The notes: a model not told the origin generated them from the sequence alone. A DNA stretch of 20,248 nt from Pleurobrachia bachei (GCA_000695325.1 AVPN01000026.1:5538-25785); one strand, 5' to 3'; positions 9,701 through 15,761 are shown, counted from the stretch's first letter. Program-made: numbers and translations.

Positions 9701-11161
9701 AGATAGTTCCGAGGGAGGAAGGTGGATCTTCCCCTTCACAGTCTCTTCAACCCCAGCTACACCAGATGATAATGTTGTGATTCGAGCTAACGGTCTCCAT
9801 AAAGATTCTGTAGCGGGAATTCGACTGAACAGCCTCACCAAGTTAGTAGAGAAACACAGCTTGTTAACTCTATGAGAGGAAGTCTGTTCCCAGTCTGCAG
9901 TTAGTGTCATGAAAATAGCTGTCCAATATTTCTTGACATGTTATATGTAATCACATTTGACCCTTGAAGCAATCTAATCCTGTCTGACAGAACCATTTTC
10001 AATATTGCCTAGCTAGACTGTGTTTCGGGTAAAGAGAGGGTTAGAGCATAGAAATTGTAATATGAGTGCAATGACGCGACCTCAGATTGGGTTCCCCCCG
10101 TTTTAAAGAAATCATGACAGAAATTATAACGGGGGTGCATGACAGACAGCTTCATTTTGCGACAGCCATACACGACCACAGTCCTAAAAAGCAATAAATT
10201 TTATCTTGATGGAGCTTATTACAGTCGGACTCCTATTTAGTGACCCCCGATTTAGTGACACCCCGATTTAGTGACAGGATAAATTTCCCCCGATAGAGGA
10301 AATTAACGGTATTTGACCCCGATTTAGTGCCCACCCCGATTTAGTGACCAAAACCCTTTCCCCCGAGGATGTCACTAAATGGGGGTCCGACTGTACTAAT
10401 TAGTGTGGGTCAAAGTTCTGGCAGAGAACCAGTATGGTGCTCTCTCTTTCTCTCTCTCAGTCGTCACAAGTTGTCACGTTTAGCCAGGGCAGTACTAGGC
10501 CATCCAATATCTGTACTAAAACTAACCATCCCCCCGCCCCAGTTCTGCAGTGCCGTACCGAGCGTATCTTGAGCAAGGGTCGGATCCAGACTTCAGGGTG
10601 TTTCCTGAACAGGGCGAACTGTTGCCCCTGGGGACCGAGGGGACACTAATTTACCTGGCGTATAAACCTACCCTCTATGGGAAGGTGCACAACGCTAAAT
10701 TAGTCGTCCAGGTATGTATAGTAGGGTGATCCTAATTTGTTCATTAATTTGTCATGAACACACTGTGTCTCAAACCCTACTCGGCGGGGACCCACTAGTT
10801 AACTAGAAAGGAAGTCTCTTCAATAATTTTAGAGCTGGTTTGTAACACGTGTCATGCAGACAATGTGTCAAGTCGACTTCCCCATGTTTCCACAAATACC
10901 TAGTTTGGCAATCGATTTAAATAATTCGAGTATACTCGGTATTGCTCTTTGACAGATTGCTATTCTATGAACTCACCCTTTACATCTCCCCAGACAGCAC
11001 ATAATGAATGGTCCTACGTGATTCAAGGACAAAGCCCCAGTTTCAGTGTACCTGTCGGAATTGCTACAACACCCATCCGACAACCCAGCAACGCATCCTC
11101 AGGAACTAGGAAGAACTTTATCCGGCAAAACATGCGGAAAATTGTCCAAAAAACTCCATAG
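383..11161 (+). CDS. CFAP47: CFAP47, C-terminal half (multi-exon, 5' end outside window)
   Basis: This is a ciliary/flagellar protein of the CFAP47 family, which is needed for motile cilia and sperm flagella. I chained these exons by GT-AG borders and phase: 383-514, 667-786, 1041-1230, 1342-1538, 1633-1786, 3220-3381, 3523-3718, 3893-4121, 4305-4419, 4605-4805, 5212-5370, 5538-5681, 5942-6115, 6212-6505, 6594-6959, 7146-7259, 7346-7526, 7619-7798, 7878-8024, then 9396-9579, 9680-9841, 10543-10711 and 10994-11161. Counting the duplicated exons once, the frame stays open for about 1378 residues and ends in TAG. The domain order (CH domain, repeated Ig-like ASH/MSP segments, C-terminal tail) and many local motifs match my memory of vertebrate CFAP47, which is about 3200 residues long, so roughly the last 40-45% is here. 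The identification rests on remembered family sequence, not a search. The least certain border is the 3' end of the exon starting at 3893. Confidence 0.85.
1041..1538 (+). CDS. CFAP47: CFAP47 calponin-homology (CH) domain exons
   Basis: Exons 1041-1230 and 1342-1538 together encode the CH domain. The first contains VLLAWLSYHYESQRKVVW, RWVISFDNDLLDGLVLATLL and AYCPFL, which is the CH pattern of a W-containing first helix followed by the F-D-x-DGLVL core. The second contains SPEECFHNALNVLHALRSIG and then DIMQPNAINMLLFCTHLYI, matching the last CH helices. CH domains bind actin or microtubule-associated partners; in CFAP47 the domain sits in the middle of the protein, which agrees with its place here. 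The first exon ends at phase 0 (gtgagt donor). The second begins after cctcgttag and ends at phase 2 (gtaggt donor). Confidence 0.85.
1633..3718 (+). CDS. CFAP47: CFAP47 Ig-like (ASH/MSP-type) exons following the CH domain
   Basis: The exons are 1633-1786, 3220-3381 and 3523-3718. The first reads ASVCFEGVLHQPVVKDLKIQ then NPSNKPISYAVSVVGED, a typical start of an ASH-like beta sandwich (alternating hydrophobics with an N-P-x-N/D turn). The second (GVVKITFSSNWLHPCNAAVM and onward) completes that fold. The third has FSLTVTNPLSVGGIFKVVLV and opens the next one. A 1433-bp intron (1787-3219), by far the longest in the gene here, separates the first two and is packed with repeats. The third exon can end at 3718 or, in the same phase, at 3745, which would add nine residues. 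Such domains serve as protein-protein scaffolds along the ciliary axoneme. Confidence 0.8.
1881..1942. repeat. Fold-back hairpin / tiny MITE-like element
   Basis: The 16-bp perfect inverted arms TTGACAGCTCTTTATT (1881-1896) and AATAAAGAGCTGTCAA (1927-1942) enclose an AT-rich loop. No target-site duplication is obvious. Confidence 0.7.
2172..2220. repeat. Fold-back hairpin, TTGTTGAGTAAGGGG arms
   Basis: Perfect 15-bp arms TTGTTGAGTAAGGGG (2172-2186) and CCCCTTACTCAACAA (2206-2220) flank a 19-bp loop. A related hairpin lies at 13155-13190, so this is probably a dispersed family. Confidence 0.7.
2374..2682. repeat. 309-bp direct repeat, copy 1
   Basis: It begins ggcgcatgtcg and ends aatagaccctga. 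It matches 2791-3099 over the full 309 bp with one difference that I could see (gtcggcg versus gtcgtcg). It carries an open frame of about 77 codons on the plus strand and a similar-sized one on the minus strand, neither recognised. The family is unknown. Confidence 0.85.
2791..3099. repeat. 309-bp direct repeat, copy 2
   Basis: This is the second copy of the 2374-2682 unit, 417 bp downstream, separated from it by 108 bp of unrelated DNA (2683-2790). The near identity implies recent origin or conversion. Confidence 0.85.
3719..3746 (+). promoter_or_regulatory. Tandem alternative splice donors, 27 bp apart
   Basis: The exon end gacccaactagag|gta is repeated as gacccaaccagag|gta 27 bp downstream. 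Both donors leave phase 1 and the interval is open (GKKLFDPTR), so either choice keeps the CFAP47 frame. Confidence 0.5.
3853..3872. repeat. (CT)n microsatellite upstream of a CFAP47 acceptor
   Basis: This is an uninterrupted ct run of about 20 bases forming part of the polypyrimidine region before the acceptor at 3892. Confidence 0.8.
3893..4805 (+). CDS. CFAP47: CFAP47 middle exons (Ig-like segment and basic linker)
   Basis: The exons are 3893-4121, 4305-4419 and 4605-4805. The first contains LQLAAGGTANLQMEFLPLSP and FSCPGVGEFLQNVEGMGLYP, the closing strands of an Ig-like unit. The second carries FRCDPSAELTEELVVPGENP and ends in a helical piece, AKHRMSDME. The third continues VRRRQLTGTLASASM and later FTLPSHVRVDPERGARLPFT. 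The end of the first exon is ambiguous: reading continues openly to a gtaaat donor at 4169 (16 more codons), but only the gttaaa donor at 4122 gives the phase needed for the acceptor at 4304. A (TC)n tract lies just upstream of the first acceptor. Confidence 0.72.
4806..5211. other. CFAP47 intron, 406 bp
   Basis: It has a gtatgc donor and a C-rich acceptor tract (ccccccgtcag). Apart from a small hairpin at 5003-5019 (GGTTCT / AGAACC) I see nothing in it. Confidence 0.7.
5212..6505 (+). CDS. CFAP47: CFAP47 Ig-like exons
   Basis: The exons are 5212-5370, 5538-5681, 5942-6115 and 6212-6505, all phase 0 at both ends. They read NGQGFYPVKIVLVSPVDIRV; YDWNLSATIDGENYFGPPTI; GELTLTNVANGTVNKFKLMG followed by TGLKPLP; and VPYEITAYPIAQGTFSGVIS. 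The G-x-L-x-L-x-N and G-x-G-x-x-P signatures between beta strands are what ASH/hydin-like domains show at the end of one unit and the start of the next, and this stretch aligns by eye with the matching part of vertebrate CFAP47. The fourth exon starts right after a run of C and catgatag at 6211. It holds a polar Ser/Gly/Thr-rich insert (SNASTSTE region) that looks lineage-specific. Confidence 0.8.
5716..5756. repeat. 41-bp perfect palindrome in a CFAP47 intron
   Basis: Two perfect 20-bp arms, GACAAGTTACTTTTGACAAC (5716-5735) and its reverse complement (5737-5756), have a single-base centre. Outside it, caaaagtaatttctcgaatt at 5756-5775 again resembles the reverse complement of aattcgacaagttactttt at 5711-5729, so a small MITE with nested arms is likely (about 5709-5778). 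Confidence 0.8.
6514..6570. repeat. 22-bp tandem repeat, about 2.6 copies
   Basis: The unit gctccttcataaacacaacc plus at is repeated at 6514, 6536 and 6558 (the last partial), with one mismatch. It fills most of the 88-bp intron 6506-6593. Confidence 0.85.
6594..6959 (+). CDS. CFAP47: CFAP47 large Ig-like exon
   Basis: A single 366-bp phase-0 exon encodes 122 residues and is the longest in the window. It begins LSISNPTDREVIFNVRTEGP and contains YEILYSPQFIGKDTGKVVF, then GEFWYDLRLNAEKPRPVALP, then VPVANSTEESAFVNVTVTNP. The E-F-W-Y-x-L-x-L motif followed by a proline-rich turn is characteristic of this part of CFAP47 (vertebrate proteins have a very similar FWY-L-L sequence). The acceptor is ttcttccatag and the donor gtaaga. 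A 22-bp tandem repeat fills the preceding short intron. The exon ends 19 bp before the start of the tandem duplication, so it is present once. Confidence 0.85.
6979..8269. repeat. 1.29-kb tandem duplication inside CFAP47, copy 1
   Basis: The unit begins atgtgaaccacatt in the intron after exon 6594-6959 and ends within exon 8103 at ggtgttctcc. It is followed by two filler bases (at, 8270-8271) and then copy 2. No mismatch was seen between copies by eye. Confidence 0.9.
7146..8269 (+). CDS. CFAP47: CFAP47 exons of the duplicated block, copy 1
   Basis: The exons are 7146-7259, 7346-7526, 7619-7798, 7878-8024 and 8103-8269 (the last cut off by the duplication junction). They read SKLSVPGKGKIDLELTFIPS; WSYTIQGQGLRPTVMNPVVV; VTVGAKSVLEIPFSFRPLEM; VYHVSKSYQQPIISCKAKER; and SPVELVSGWVREKSDREFTF. 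Phases are 0-0, 0-1, 1-1, 1-1 and 1-open. In this copy the last exon has lost its native 3' end: after the Phe-Ser codons it runs into intron sequence and a stop at about 8347. Because the two copies are identical, splicing from any of the first four exons to the following exon of copy 2, or skipping this copy, would give the same mRNA. Confidence 0.7.
8272..9562. repeat. 1.29-kb tandem duplication inside CFAP47, copy 2
   Basis: This is the direct second copy at an offset of 1293 bp. After 9562 the sequence is unique and continues the last exon (cccggaaaacctgtcag) to its donor, so the right-hand junction lies in coding sequence. Confidence 0.9.
8439..9579 (+). CDS. CFAP47: CFAP47 exons of the duplicated block, copy 2 (complete)
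   Basis: The exons are 8439-8552, 8639-8819, 8912-9091, 9171-9317 and 9396-9579, each exactly 1293 bp downstream of its twin with no difference that I could see. Here the last exon is complete. It continues FSPGKPVR to a gtacta donor at 9580 and ends at phase 2, which fits the next acceptor (AG|A, Arg). This copy is therefore the one joined to the downstream part of the gene. The encoded region covers the end of one Ig-like unit, all of the next (C-G-L-G-E start, F-x-F-R-P strand) and the start of a third. Confidence 0.8.
9680..11161 (+). CDS. CFAP47: CFAP47 last three exons and C-terminus
   Basis: The exons are 9680-9841, 10543-10711 and 10994-11161. The first has GGRWIFPFTVSSTPATPDDN and IRANGLHKDSVAGIRLNS. 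The second has VPYRAYLEQGSDPDFRVFPE then QGELLPLGTEGTLIYLAYKP. The third has NEWSYVIQGQSPSF and ends RKNFIRQNMRKIVQKTP before TAG. These match the well-conserved CFAP47 C-terminal signature (GGRW-F-P, G-S-D-P-x-F, E-L-L-P-x-x-T-x-G-T-L-I) and its short basic tail, so this is the real end of the protein. I chose the acceptor at 10542 over the nearby ctgcag at 10550 because only the former keeps frame. I see no clear AATAAA soon after the stop. Confidence 0.88.
9842..10542. other. CFAP47 intron, 701 bp, containing a MITE
   Basis: It has a gttagt donor and a cccccgccccag acceptor. It holds the 172-bp TA-flanked element at 10222-10393 and a short ct run at 10441-10458. No further exon is apparent. 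Confidence 0.7.
10222..10393. mobile_element. 172-bp MITE, Tc1/mariner-pogo-like ends
   Basis: The terminal inverted repeats CAGTCGGACTCC and GGGGTCCGACTG are flanked by TA on both sides (10220-10221 and 10394-10395), the target-site hallmark of Tc1/mariner/pogo elements. The interior has no coding capacity and is built of repeats of cccgatttagtgac (near 10247, 10262, 10318, 10335, and inverted at 10372). Confidence 0.8.
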
Positions 11162-11494
11162 TGAACAATTATAGTGATTAAGAGTGAGAGACTGAGACTG
11201 ATAGACAGATAAACAGACATTTTTAGTGCAGCGGTTAATAGAACAATCCCAGTGTGGATCAGATTTTGTACAGCACCTGTCATGTGAAATTGTAAATACA
11301 GAGAGAGTTATATTTTGTACATGTACAGCTAAATAGATTTCAACAAATCATTTAAACTGGATTTTTCACTTTTTCTACACCAACTAATGTCTGGGTGGAA
11401 TCCATCGTGTAAATACATGATCCAGCGGCTAACTAACTTGCCCCTGGGCCTGGGTAAAGATGTGTGGTCATGGTTCCCGGATACTTTGTACATT

Positions 11495-11560
11495 GGTTCC
11501 CAGGTGATATGGGTTTTTGTTTCATATCGAGTCATGCACTGTTTGGCGCGGCGACCCCAC
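11495..11560. repeat. 66-bp direct repeat, copy 1
   Basis: It runs from ggttcccaggtgatatgggt to gcggcgaccccac. It matches 11610-11675 with one difference (gatat/gatac) at a 115-bp offset. A diverged relative of its last 20 bases lies at 7081-7100 and 8374-8393. Confidence 0.85.
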
Positions 11561-11609
11561 ATCGCGCGCTCCGAGAAGCGAGAATCGGGTCAGGCCAATG
11601 CTCTGACAG

Positions 11610-11675
11610 GGTTCCCAGGTGATACGGGTTTTTGTTTCATATCGAGTCATGCACTGTTTGGCGCGGCGACCCCAC
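11610..11675. repeat. 66-bp direct repeat, copy 2
   Basis: This is the second copy of 11495-11560. It continues into ctgagcgcac, which resembles the tatgagtgaa that follows the relative at 7081, so this copy may be the more complete. Confidence 0.85.
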
Positions 11676-11737
11676 CTGAGCGCACTATCAAATTGGGTCT
11701 GAAGCTGCCAGGTCATGCATGGATCCTTCTGCACTAA

Positions 11738-11760
11738 GTATACATGCGCGCAATGTATAC
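11738..11760. repeat. Short hairpin GTATACAT / ATGTATAC
   Basis: 8-bp perfect arms flank a GC-rich 7-base loop (gcgcgca). It could be a terminator-like or fold-back remnant just beyond the 66-bp repeats. Confidence 0.55.
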
Positions 11761-12589
11761 AGTGTATTTGAGGTGCTGAAATGGTGCACTTTTATAATAA
11801 GAAGATGAACGCGCGTCCGGTCATTAATGAACTCGAATTACAGGTGTCATGTCAATTAATACAATGTCGCCTGCAGGTAGGGGTTTTAGATTGTAAGTTG
11901 TTGGAGTGGATTTCTCCTATCTCCTTGCCCACGGTTTTGCTAGAATAATATAATATACCAGCTAGCCTATACTTTTTTCTTTCCCTAAAAAGTAATGGTG
12001 GTAATGGAGCTCCCCCAACTCCCTCGTCCAATGCCAGCTGGCCACACATTGAATCTTTAGCAACTCATCTCATTCCAAGATCTGTAGTCTTATTATTACC
12101 CGCGGCCGATGTGTATGAAGGAGACTTCTACCGTTCCCACTGCACTGTTCTCAGAGGCGTTCATACAACTGTTTAGAGGTGCAGGGGGTATCGTGTACCC
12201 AGGTACCCCACCCATACTATTACCCCCCCCTCCATTCCTCTTGTGTAATTAATCGATATGTTAATTACATGTTCTAGGTTCTAGGAAGACGTGCTATAAC
12301 GCGTTAGTGCAGCGGGTAATAGCGGTATGGTACTCGGTTTCTAAGATCCGGACAGGAAGGAGCATTTTATGCCCCCTTTTTAATTTTAGTGAGCCATATA
12401 TTTGAATTCCTGTAAATGCCCCCTTCACCCTAATATAATGAGTACGAGGTCCCCCTTCTTCTCTTCCTGCACTGTTCTCTCATAGTACAATCCATCTAGG
12501 GCTATAAACGATAAGATAGGGTACTCATAAAAACGTAAAATGTAAATGCCCTTGAAGTATTCAGTTGAATTTATCCGCCCGGTCAATTT

Positions 12590-12602
12590 GGGTCCGACTG
12601 TA
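12590..12602. mobile_element. Lone right end of the CAGTCGGACC MITE family
   Basis: gggtccgactg followed by ta is the same terminal repeat as at 10383-10395. I found no matching left end between 12100 and 12590, so the element is truncated or too diverged to see. Confidence 0.5.
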
Positions 12603-12826
12603 TAAATTAAATTCATTGATCCATATATTATCGAGCCCAATATGTCCACAGTTGTGTGACATGCGATAAACACCCTGCAGGCCCCATTTTGTCAGTTATA
12701 ATGAGAGCTATCAGAGCTCATGTGCGATATAAAATATATGTATAGCCGATATAGATATCGCCTTATTTCTATTATGTATATGTTTATATAAAACTAAATG
12801 CTGCTATTATATAATAGTTGTACCAG

Positions 12827-13075
12827 TACCAATTCCAAAGGCCCGGTCTGTTTCAGTATGGCAGATCTATGAATGGGTGTGAAGCCACATTTGTCTCTCG
12901 AAACGAGTGTACAACCAATCTGGTTAACAACTGTGCCGGAGCTGGGTACCAGACTGATCTGAGTCAAGAGCTAGAGTATGTATTTCTGGATTGTCACGTC
13001 TACTATTGCGATGAGGATCATTCGACATCGACTATAAGAATGTGTCTGGATTATATTGATATGACTTGGGGAGTG
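12827..13075 (+). CDS. GPCR exon: extracellular cysteine-rich N-terminus
   Basis: The exon follows ttgtaccag and ends at a gtgagt donor, phase 0. It encodes 83 residues with six cysteines (NGC, NEC, NNC, LDC, YYC, RMC), probably three disulfides, then MTWGV leading into TM1. An internal ATG at 12869 (MNGCEATF) could be a start, but then the receptor would lack a signal peptide. I think an upstream exon is more likely. The cysteine spacing does not look like the hormone-receptor domain of class B receptors. Confidence 0.65.
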
Positions 13076-15761
13076 GTGAGTGGATATACAATGATCTTAC
13101 TTGAAGTCAAGCCAATGCACTGAACACTATTCCAGTTCACAGGGAACAATTATCGAGTAAAGGGTTTCACTCTTCCCCTTTACTCAACAAATGAACACCA
13201 TATATTTGATTAGTGATCACTGTAATTCTCACATTGCATGCTCCACCAATGACAGTTTGAAGCTGAAGCAGAACAAAATATTCCATCCATCAGCGCCAAT
13301 ACCATTTTGCGAAATCAAACATCCAACATTTTAAGAACTTGACTCCCGATTAATTTCAGGTCCATCTCCTGTTAGGAGTTTTCGGTTTGTTCTTCAACTT
13401 CATAGCTCTCAAGGCCTTCATCCGGCTGGGTCGATCCAAACCTTACTATGTGATAGCTATATTTGAGACCATTACAGACCTCGTTACTTCAACTGTAGCA
13501 ATCTACTCTGGCATATTCCTTGTCTTGGGTGAGTTGCCCACTGAGATTTCTGTAAAATGTATTATCATAGACTCGACTCAACCAGATATAGATCTCCCTT
13601 ATTTTAAAAAGAATTATTGCATTATGTGTTCATAATGCTGTGTTTCCCTGCCCAAAGGGCCTCAAAAAGCGTTGTGTCGCGCGCGACAGGCCGTTTACTG
13701 AGCTCTAACTGCTGAAAACGTGCTTTATCTTGCGTGCACACGAGTTCTTGCTGTAGCCGGGGCCGCTACCTCTCTGCGGAGCAGCGAGGTAGCAATGTTG
13801 CGAGGTAGCAATGTTTGTTGAAGGAGTAAGGCCAAGGATGTTGTGCACGCGGCTGTACCGTTGCCCTCGCAACGAAAGTGTGACCAAAAAGGTCCCTCTA
13901 CCGATAAGTTAGTATACCAAAATGTTCGTTTTCGAATTATAACCCTGCTATGCCTTTTTGCAAAGCAAAAAGGCATCCGGATGGATGCCTTCGGTATTCA
14001 ACCGGGCAGGGAAAAAATGTCAACTAGTCTAGCTGGATCCCTCTACAGGACGACCTCAGCTTTTTAACACGTGTGCATGTCATGTGGCTGGTTGGTTATG
14101 GAACTGGAATATGGTAACTACCCCCATGCTGCTCAGTCTCTCGGGGATATTTCGAGTTCGAGCTGTCTACTACCCACACGACACATCCATTGCAACCACC
14201 AAACCTTTCGTGAGTTTGTAACGTATAAAAGTGCAAGGGATGGAGAACTATGTAGCGGGCAGCGGCTGTAATATCCAATTCATGAAGGATTGCAGGAGGA
14301 ATAACTCATCGTAAAAACCATTGTCAGAATGCAGACAATAATCAGCAAACCCTTTTGCCACTTGCCAGTCTCCAACTTAGTATATTATTCCTTAGTTTAT
14401 TTATAAGGAATTGTTGGGTAAGGGATCATCTCCGTCAATATAATGGTTAAACCCTTTAAAAAATAGTTCCCAGACAATTAATTGGCTGAGAAGCACCATT
14501 AATTCATTGTTAATGTCGATTAATCTCTCACCATTCTCAGACGGTTATAATTTGTATGTTGGTATATGCCTATGGTGGAATATTCGCATCATTTCCCTTT
14601 TTCTTCAAGACTGCCACTTATTTCTTCTTTGAATGGTACGTACTTAAACATTCACCAGCTAAAGGATTGAAATAACTAAAAGATACTGTTTTGTATTCGA
14701 ACTTTGCAGTGTGTTTCACGCAGTTGAGATCTCAACACATGCGACCAACTTCAGTGTGTCTCCTCCCTACAGTACATCATCCCACAGGTGGAGTATCTGT
14801 GACTTTTTCTACAATGAAGGAGACTCGAAGCAGGCCATAATCTATAGTGCAGTCCTTGGACCGATACCAATGATATGCTCTCTAGCGGTGATAGTAGTAT
14901 GTAATGTCACCATCGCTCGGTATCTGTTTCTTCGTTATAATGTGAGTTATCCCCCTCAATATTATATAATGAGTTTTGAACATCATTACTCTCCCCATGT
15001 GGAGTTGCACAACATCTAACAGTACAGCTGTAGTGGGATAGGCCGTATTACAAAATACAGTAAGAAGACGTGCACACAGAATTTGCGGAACGTGTAAGTG
15101 CTTTTGTCAAAATCGACCCTTTTCAGAAAACGTGGGATAAGCAGAAAAGCAGTCATCCTAAATCCCAGATTCATAGCAAAAAAGTGGTATGTTTTCTTAA
15201 TTCAAAATCAAACAAATCCCCGGATCGAGTCCTATCAGACCTCATTGGTGACCAATTGATAGTGTTTCCAGTAACTGAAAATTTTGTAGGTTGTATCTCT
15301 GATGTTGATGACTGGATGGTACTTTATCTGTTTCTCCCTTATTATCTTGCACAACTTCAAGAACCTGATTATGAACGTTCAGAGTAACAGCAGCATTAAC
15401 GCCTTCATATCTCAAATGGTAATGGTATAATCTCTCGAGGATTTGTTTAAATTAAAAAGCTACTATAATACCAATTCACCATTTTCAGGCCGCCATCGAA
15501 CAGACCTACTTCTATGCTGCATACAACTTCTGTGCATATCTCAACAGTTTTGCGAACCCTCTCATCCAACTTTACAGCGGCAACACATTGAAATCAGAAG
15601 TCAAAAAAGTCATGACCAATGTTGTGACCAACTTTCGGACAATGGGCATCCCGTCTGAGGACGCCAGACTGCGAGTTCGTTTGGGTGTTATAGCAGTCAG
15701 TAGAGCACAGAGCGGGGTCAGTCAGGCTGCTGGTCAAATAAACACTAATTCTCCTCTGTAG
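12827..15761 (+). CDS. Seven-transmembrane receptor, class A (rhodopsin-like) GPCR, eight exons seen
   Basis: The exons are 12827-13075, 13360-13528, 14049-14209, 14541-14635, 14710-14941, 15127-15186, 15290-15418 and 15489-15761. All phases agree and the frame gives 455 residues to TAG. Residues 1-83 are extracellular and cysteine-rich. Hydrophobic segments lie near 84-105, 115-138, 152-175, 194-215, 265-295, 323-343 and 372-394. Class A landmarks seen are Asn in TM1 (FFNFIAL), Asp in TM2 (ETITDLVTS), Cys150 exactly 25 residues before Arg175 in TM3, a loop-2 Cys (SICDFF) before a Pro-containing TM5, Trp332 in TM6 and NP at 388-389 in TM7. Departures are FRV in place of DRY, no Pro after the TM6 Trp, and NPLIQLY in place of NPxxY. 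Its role is plasma-membrane signalling; the ligand is unknown. The true start and any signal peptide lie in an exon I could not identify. Confidence 0.8.
13155..13190. repeat. Fold-back hairpin related to 2172-2220
   Basis: The arms GAGTAAAGGG (13155-13164) and CCCTTTACTC (13176-13185) are followed by aacaa. The right arm ccccTTtactcaacaa differs from that at 2206-2220 by one extra T. It lies in a GPCR intron. Confidence 0.65.
13360..14209 (+). CDS. GPCR exons: TM1-TM2 and TM3
   Basis: Exon 13360-13528 begins VHLLLGVFGLFFNFIALKAF (TM1) and continues through SKPYYVIAIFETITDLVTS (TM2), ending one base into a codon. Exon 14049-14209 follows ctctacag and supplies the rest (G|GA, Gly). It reads FNTCACHVAGWLWNWNMVTT, then PMLLSLSGIFRVRAVYYP (TM3 and the start of loop 2), ending at a gtgagt donor in phase 0. 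The TM3 exon sits in a short open stretch whose other frame is also open, so it is easily missed. Frame continuity and the Cys-to-Arg distance support this reading. The intron between them (13529-14048) contains a TIR-bounded element. Confidence 0.75.
13643..14014. mobile_element. About 370-bp TIR-bounded non-autonomous element in a GPCR intron
   Basis: The ends TTTCCCTGCCC (13643-13653) and GGGCAGGGAAA (14004-14014) are inverted repeats. The interior differs from its surroundings: it is GC-rich with a perfect palindrome TGTCGCGCGCGACA (13675-13688), a 16-bp tandem gcgaggtagcaatgtt pair (13785-13816) and a strong hairpin (TGCCTTTTTGC / GCAAAAAGGCA, about 13950-13974). No target-site duplication is certain and there is no transposase. 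Confidence 0.6.
14210..14540. other. GPCR intron, 331 bp
   Basis: It has a gtgagt donor and a ccattctcag acceptor. It contains a hairpin ATTCCTTA / TAAGGAAT (14387-14411) followed directly by TTGTTGGGTAAGGG (14411-14424), which resembles the left arm of the 2172 hairpin family. Otherwise nothing is seen. Confidence 0.6.
14541..14941 (+). CDS. GPCR exons: TM4, extracellular loop 2 and TM5
   Basis: Exon 14541-14635 reads TVIICMLVYAYGGIFASFPF and onward (TM4). It ends TG and is completed by T of exon 14710-14941 (Cys225). The second exon carries the long loop (VEISTHATNFSVSPPYSTSS, then RWSICDFFYNEGD) and TM5 with ILVVC-type hydrophobics: AVLGPIPMICSLAVIVVCNV. The usual TM4 Trp is absent, with Tyr/Gly at that place. 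A second frame through the TM4 exon is open for part of its length, but it lacks phase agreement with the next exon. Confidence 0.75.
15127..15761 (+). CDS. GPCR exons: intracellular loop 3, TM6, TM7 and cytoplasmic tail
   Basis: Exon 15127-15186 is a 60-bp phase-0 exon rich in Lys/Ser (KTWDKQKSSHPKSQIHSKKV), as expected of loop 3. Exon 15290-15418 carries TM6 (VVSLMLMTGWYFICFSLIIL). Exon 15489-15761 carries TM7 (YAAYNFCAYLNSFANPLIQL), then a helix-8-like stretch with Lys (SGNTLKSEVKKVMTN) and a Ser/Gln-rich tail ending NTNSPL. The 60-bp exon is the least certain: an 18-bp phase-0 microexon at about 15042-15059 (after gggatag, before gtaaga) would also be compatible and cannot be excluded. 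Confidence 0.72.

Larger units (their letters stand above)
11162..12826. other. Intergenic region between CFAP47 and the GPCR
   Basis: It starts after the CFAP47 stop. The 3' UTR end is not marked by a clear AATAAA. It includes the 66-bp repeat pair, an 8-bp-arm hairpin at 11738-11760 and a lone MITE end at 12590-12602. A short open stretch from ATG 12117 (MKETSTVPTALF) has no signal-peptide character. The AT-rich tract 12700-12815 with TATA-like motifs could be promoter or intron. Confidence 0.55.

Noticed and set aside
11387-11737. Plus-strand open frame of 116 codons downstream of CFAP47
   Set aside because: It is made largely of the two 66-bp repeats, giving an internally repeated peptide with no domain. 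There is no promoter or splice support.
12117-12180. Possible receptor start exon MKETSTVPTALF
   Set aside because: It lacks a hydrophobic signal-peptide core and a convincing donor.
14071-14271. Plus-strand frame beginning MCMSCGWLVMELEY over the receptor TM3 exon
   Set aside because: The neighbouring frame (HVAGWLWNWNMVTTPMLL and onward) has the right splice phases and the TM3 cysteine and arginine. This one does not.
15042-15059. 18-bp microexon (AVLQNT) between receptor TM5 and loop 3
   Set aside because: Borders and phase allow it, but joining 14941 directly to 15127 gives a complete loop. There is no independent support for such a short exon.
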